From the NCBI RefSeq assembly GCF_945859705.1, contig NC_079135.1, forward strand, positions 27,825,679-27,889,678: a DNA stretch of 64,000 nucleotides, written 5' to 3'. The notes under the pieces are model-generated. The model worked only from the letters and a program-made list of their open reading frames with translations, did no database searches and was not told the DNA's origin. This stretch comes from Episyrphus balteatus (taxonomy: Eukaryota; Arthropoda; Insecta; Diptera; Syrphidae). Position 1 is the first letter of the stretch; every line of letters begins with the position of its first letter. The position numbers were made by a program, and so were the translations under genes. Shown one piece after another: positions 59,941 through 64,000 of the stretch.

Positions 59941-61758
59941 CTGAATATTATGATCAAATTGAGTGTTATAGTTTTAAAGAAATTTAACCCAGGAAAAATA
60001 GACAAAAAAAAGCCAAAGAAAGGAAAAAATCTATTTTTGGTATACATATTGGTATTGAGGTGGTTTACAATCTGTGAAAAGTCCTCCGTCCGCTTGACCC
60101 GTTCTAGTGGTTCAAAGGTCACAAAACTAGGGCTTTTCGTTTATATCTCAAAAACAGTAGGATTTAGAAACAAAAATTGTTCTACAAACTTTTGTAGAAC
60201 ATGCGAAAAAACACAACTAGTGGCCACACGCTTTTTATTTTGGGTTTATAGGTTTAACAACCTATACTCTTCGCATCCGAAAATCTGCTTTGTTACCTAA
60301 CCCAAGCGCCAATCGCTTTCATCTTTTGTAAATTGTGTACCTTTATTCATGACGCACAGTGTATGTTTATTAGGGTGGTCCAAAAAAATATTTTTTATCG
60401 ATTTTTCTGCGGGCCACCCACTAAATTTGTTCCAGTTATCTATTACATTAACGTAAAATTTCATGGTGCTAACTTCAGCACAAGAGGGTGCTGATAACAG
60501 TTCAATGTTTAAGTTTTGTACCTAATCTTGATTTTTTTTTCAGTTTTTTACTTGCGATATAGGTACTATAGGGCAAGTTTAGGATTCGTAAAAAAAATCG
60601 AACTCGAGATAACAATTTTACATGACATTACGATGATGGAGAATGCCAAAAAAGTGGGTCCGGCAAATCTGTCTGTCTGTCTGTCTGTCTGTCTGTGTGT
60701 GTGTCTGTCTCTATCTGGAGCTGCAGCCTAAACGAGTGAAGTGATTTTCTTCAAACTTGGTAGTTAGCAGTTTTTGGTGATTCCCTAGAGGGGAAATTGA
60801 AATTTTTTTTAATGACCAAAACTAACGGTACCTGCCATATAACGGAAATAGAAAAGTTAATTTTTTTCAAAAACGGCTCTAACGATTTTGATTAAAATTT
60901 TTGTGTGTAGTACTACACATAAGAGCCAACTTTTTAAATAAAAAAAATATTTTTTGTACCGTTATTAACGGTACCTGTCATAGAACGGGTTTTTTCATTT
61001 CTGAATATCTCGTACAACATTAACCCGATTTAAATGAAAATTTTTATACAAACGTGTGTAAGTAAAGATAATATTAAAAATTTAGAAAATTTTCAAAAAA
61101 CGCATTTTTGGATTTTTAAAAAATATTTCAAAATTTTTTTTTGAAAAATCAATTTTTTGAAAACGGATCAATGAAAAATTTTGAAATTTAGTTTTTATGT
61201 GTAAATTAATTATTTCTTCAAAATGGCATACCAACTTTTTTTTTGAAAAATGTTAAAAAATTTTTATACATAAAAAATTATTTTTTTAAAAAACGGCTCC
61301 TACAATTTTCGAAATTTTTTTTCTAAAAATACCTTTTTATACAAGAAATAAAATGGCATATTTGTTTTTTGTTTTAAGATAATTTAAAACGGAGTTTAAT
61401 TAATTATAAAAACAGATTTAATTTTTTTATACTACTTATAAAATTTCTTCAAAATATCAAATTTTAAATTTCTTGAATAAAAAGCTTTAACATTATAGTT
61501 ACTTTAAGCATAAGAGCAAGTACGTGCGACCCCAGTCGTGCAATTTATTTTTTTTTGAAAAGTGAATATAATGTATTATTGCTATTTTACTTGTCTTTAT
61601 AAAACATACATATAAATTATTTTTTTTGAAAAATATCCGAGCAATAATTAATAATAATCATTTATGAGCAAAAAGTGCAGATAAAAAGTCCTCAACAAAC
61701 AGCCGTGTGTTCTGTTGCTGAAATTTACCTGGAAGTTGCAGAATTCAGAATAGGTACT
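59941..61758. other. Probable deoxyhypusine synthase intron, repeat-rich
   Basis: No coding exon was found on the minus strand. It includes a GGGTGGTCC..GGGCCACCC inverted pair (60,373-60,420), a TCTG/TGTC microsatellite at about 60,669-60,712 next to a GAATGCCAAAAAAGTGGGTC string, and a direct repeat TAACGGTACCTGYCATA (near 60,826 and 60,967). This looks like one old dispersed repeat rather than unique sequence. Confidence 0.5.
60669..60712 (+). repeat. TCTG/TGTC microsatellite
   Basis: Roughly ten four-base units of CTGT, grading into GTGTGTGT and CTGTCTCT. It lies within a longer dispersed repeat. The short ORF over it has no meaning. Confidence 0.9.
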
Positions 61759-61875
61759 TAAAAAAAAATACAATTTTATTTTTTTACTTTAAAACTCTCA
61801 AAAGGTTTCGAAGAACTTCTCAATGTTTTTAATACTGCGGTCTCAAATTTAAATTCTTTTTCCATAACTAACAGT

Positions 61876-62493
61876 ATGGTAAATAACTCCACTTCAACTG
61901 ATGATTTAGTTCCTGACCTTCCTCAAAATTTAATTTCTTCTCACGATGATGATATTCTTGCTCAGTCTGGTTCCGGTATAAACAAAGCTCATGTACGTAC
62001 CCAAAAAATTAACAAAAAAAGAAGGAGAGACAATTCATCGAATGTGAAAAATTCTGGTCCATCTCCAAAACGCACAAATCTCAACACAAATCCTCATCCT
62101 ATTGCTGTATTACCTAATCCTACTCAACCAGTAGCCTCGACAACCACCGTTGCTAGTACTAATATAATTAAGGCTGTTTCGAAACCAAGATCGATTTTCG
62201 TTTCACGGTTAGACCCTAATACATCTCCTGATGATATAATTTCCCATTTAGTTTCTTGTAAAACCATTCCTTCAACAACATCTATTAAGTGCACAAAAAT
62301 AAGTAAGCCCAATAGTTTTATTTCATCATTTAAAATTGTAACAAACCCAACTTATTTTGATTCCATTTGCAACACTCATAATTGGCCCCTAGAAACCTTA
62401 GTTAAAGAGTTCTCTATCACAAAAAAACACCCTGTATCTAAAATACCTTCGACAAAAAACTCAGCAGGATTGCCCTCTTTTACCAAAACGTAA
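61876..62493 (+). CDS. LINE ORF1 protein (RNA-binding type), 205 residues
   Basis: A Ser/Thr/Asn-rich N-terminal half with a basic patch (INKKRRRDNSS) is followed by a compact domain, SIFVSRLDPNTSPDDIISHL to IVTNPTYFDSICNTHNWPLE and LVKEF. Its order (FVSRLDP.., SSFK, WP, V.EF) is that of ORF1 proteins in CR1-like LINEs, which coat element RNA. The ATG is the first in a frame open for 38 codons upstream, where GFEELLNVFNTAVSNL also reads as protein, so the true protein probably began earlier and this copy is shortened. The end overlaps ORF2. Confidence 0.8.
   Translation: MVNNSTSTDDLVPDLPQNLISSHDDDILAQSGSGINKAHVRTQKINKKRRRDNSSNVKNSGPSPKRTNLNTNPHPIAVLPNPTQPVASTTTVASTNIIKAVSKPRSIFVSRLDPNTSPDDIISHLVSCKTIPSTTSIKCTKISKPNSFISSFKIVTNPTYFDSICNTHNWPLETLVKEFSITKKHPVSKIPSTKNSAGLPSFTKT
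62454..62460 (+). promoter_or_regulatory. Putative -1 frameshift site A AAA AAC
   Basis: The heptamer sits in ORF1 with the correct codon register (ACA AAA AAC). A one-base backward slip leads directly into LSRIALFYQNVRGLRSK, the start of the endonuclease. ORF2 has no ATG until 62,525, well inside the endonuclease domain. I did not test for a downstream stem-loop or pseudoknot. Confidence 0.55.
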
Positions 62494-64000
62494 GGGGGTT
62501 ACGAAGCAAAGCCGCTGACATTTTCATGAATTCACAAACATTTCCACATGATATATTTATTTTAACAGAAACTTGGTTAAATGCTAGCTTTTTAGACACG
62601 GAACTATTTTGTCAAGAGTTCTTAGTTTACAGAAAAGATCGCCACGCCGGAAATGCAAAGGAACTCGGAGGTGGTGTCTTAGTAGCGGTTCGAAATAAAT
62701 TTGTTTCTTCTTCCATATCATTCCCGTTTAAGCTCTCAATTGACTTAATCTGCGTTAAAATTTCTTCAATGACTAAATCAATTTATATTCTAAATGTATA
62801 TATTCCTCCAAAAAGTACATCATGCTCTTATACAGAGCTTTCGATGGCTTTAGATTACGTACTTGACTTGTCTTGCTCCAATAGCAACATATTACTTTTA
62901 GGAGACTTCAATTTACCTCACATTGATTGGGTCCCTTCCGATGATGAAACATATCAAGAAGCTTCACTAACATCTTCACAAAATGAGCTTGCTTTATTAG
63001 ACAAAATTTTGTATACTGACTTACAGCAGATAAGCTGTATTAAAAACTATAAAAATCGAATTCTCGATTTAGTATTTTCCTCTGACGCTATTAGTACTCT
63101 TGTTCTAGAGTCTAGAACTGGTATCACTAATATAGACGGTTACCATCCACCTTTGGATATCTTCTTTGAATGGAGCAATCATATTACTGAAAACAGTAAC
63201 GATTTTGATTGCTCTTATACTCTTGATTTTAAAAAAGCAAATTTTGAGTTGCTTTCTGAAAACATATCTAGTTCAGGGATAGAAAATATACTTACATTAT
63301 CTAATATTGATGAAGCAGTTACAAATTTTTATAACATCCTTAACAGCTGCCTTGTAAATTCCATTTCCATGAAAAAATCAAATAATAATAATAATAATTT
63401 TAGTCACCCTTGGTACACAAAAGACCTAAAAATACTAAGAAATAAACGAAATAAAGCATGGAAACTTTTTTTAAGAACCCTTTCCCCAGTTGATCACGCT
63501 TCTTACGTTGAACTATTCGAAGAATTCAAAACTCATTCAAAAAATTTGTACACCGACTACATAATTGAGAAAGGAAATTCCCTAAGAAAAGATCCAAAGT
63601 CATTTTGGAACCTTGTTAACTCAAAGAAAAACTCAGATGGATATCCGGCAAACTTCATTCATGACGATATTACATTACATCAAACATTTGACATTTGCAA
63701 TGCTTTCGCCAATAACTTTCGTAATTCATTTGTTAATGAGACTGTTGATGTTGATGAAATCTATTTCAAAAATTTACATTCATATTCCGAAACGAGTTGT
63801 ACGAACATCCCTGTACTGCAAAGTACTGTGTTAGACCTTCTTTCATCCTTAAATGATGATTGTTCTGCTGGCCCAGATGGTGTGCCACCAATAGTATTAA
63901 AAAACTGTAGAAACTCCCTAGTTCAGCCTCTAACATTTTTATTCAAACTTTCCATCAAGTCAGGAAAATTTCCCTCCATCTGGAAAAAGTCATTCCTCAC
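62460..64000 (+). CDS. LINE ORF2, endonuclease plus start of reverse transcriptase (partial)
   Basis: The frame has no stop to the end of the window (513 codons). The endonuclease of the APE type shows YQNVRGLRSK, ILTETWLN with the catalytic Glu, LLGDFNLPHIDW with the Asp/Asn pair, and a DGYHPPLDI string where other elements have SDHxP. A linker with HPWYTKDLKILRNKRNKAWK and KDPKSFWNLVNSKK follows, then the first reverse transcriptase motif SAGPDGVPPIVLKN. The catalytic FADD box lies beyond the window. It opens without an ATG; see the frameshift site. Confidence 0.9.

Larger units (their letters stand above)
61760..64000 (+). mobile_element. CR1/Jockey-like LINE, runs off the window
   Basis: It contains ORF1, an overlapping ORF2 and no visible 3' end. 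The 5' border is uncertain: the ORF1 frame is open from 61,762 without an ATG before 61,876, and no zinc-finger region precedes it, which suggests 5' truncation at or before ~61,760. The coding part is intact, so the insertion is fairly young. It lies antisense to deoxyhypusine synthase, presumably inside its intron. Confidence 0.85.

Noticed and set aside
60516..60731. 71-codon ORF ending in a Ser/Val/Cys/Leu repeat
   Set aside because: The C-terminal part is the TCTG/TGTC microsatellite translated; no domain precedes it.

Overview
The window reads as nuclear DNA of a higher fly (Diptera, Brachycera). It is strongly AT-rich, its genes are split by short introns with GT..AG borders, most of its length is transposon debris, and its largest gene is a close relative of Drosophila Disabled. 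It is not Drosophila melanogaster as I know that locus, and I cannot name the species.

Layout. Bases 1 to about 43,000 hold no host protein-coding exon that I can support. This part is a patchwork of inverted-repeat elements, many nested: a foldback at 2.0-3.75 kb; a 6.5 kb element with about 0.8 kb terminal inverted repeats and TA target duplications at 7.3-13.8 kb, each arm carrying a tRNA-like Pol III box A/box B unit; satellite-like arrays sharing the core GTTACGGGTGTGAC on both sides of that element; a 5'-truncated LINE with a perfect 15-base target duplication at 19.86-20.38 kb; a hAT-type element (8-base duplication) full of ~97-base tandem repeats, sitting inside a foldback-like element (9-base duplication) at 22.0-24.8 kb; a broken transposon-type ORF on the minus strand at 29.6-30.2 kb; and many small MITEs.

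Bases 43,310-53,283 (+) carry Disabled (Dab) in nine coding exons. The splice phases close into one reading frame of 2,233 codons plus a stop. The gene encodes an N-terminal PTB domain followed by a very long, low-complexity, DPF- and proline-rich tail. After the stop the frame stays open to a good splice donor, which raises the possibility of stop-codon readthrough. Downstream to about 57.1 kb is AT-rich probable 3' UTR and intergenic DNA.

Bases 59,276-59,940 (-) are the last coding exon of deoxyhypusine synthase, including the catalytic lysine motif. Its upstream exons are not visible before the window ends. The sequence between, probably intron, holds repeats and a CR1/Jockey-like LINE on the opposite strand (about 61.76 kb to the end). 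That LINE has an ORF1 and an intact ORF2 (endonuclease, start of reverse transcriptase) joined by a textbook -1 slippery heptamer.

Dab and deoxyhypusine synthase are convergent and functionally unrelated: Dab is an adaptor for Abl-type signalling and endocytosis, and deoxyhypusine synthase modifies eIF5A. All calls come from reading the sequence; no database or structure program was run.
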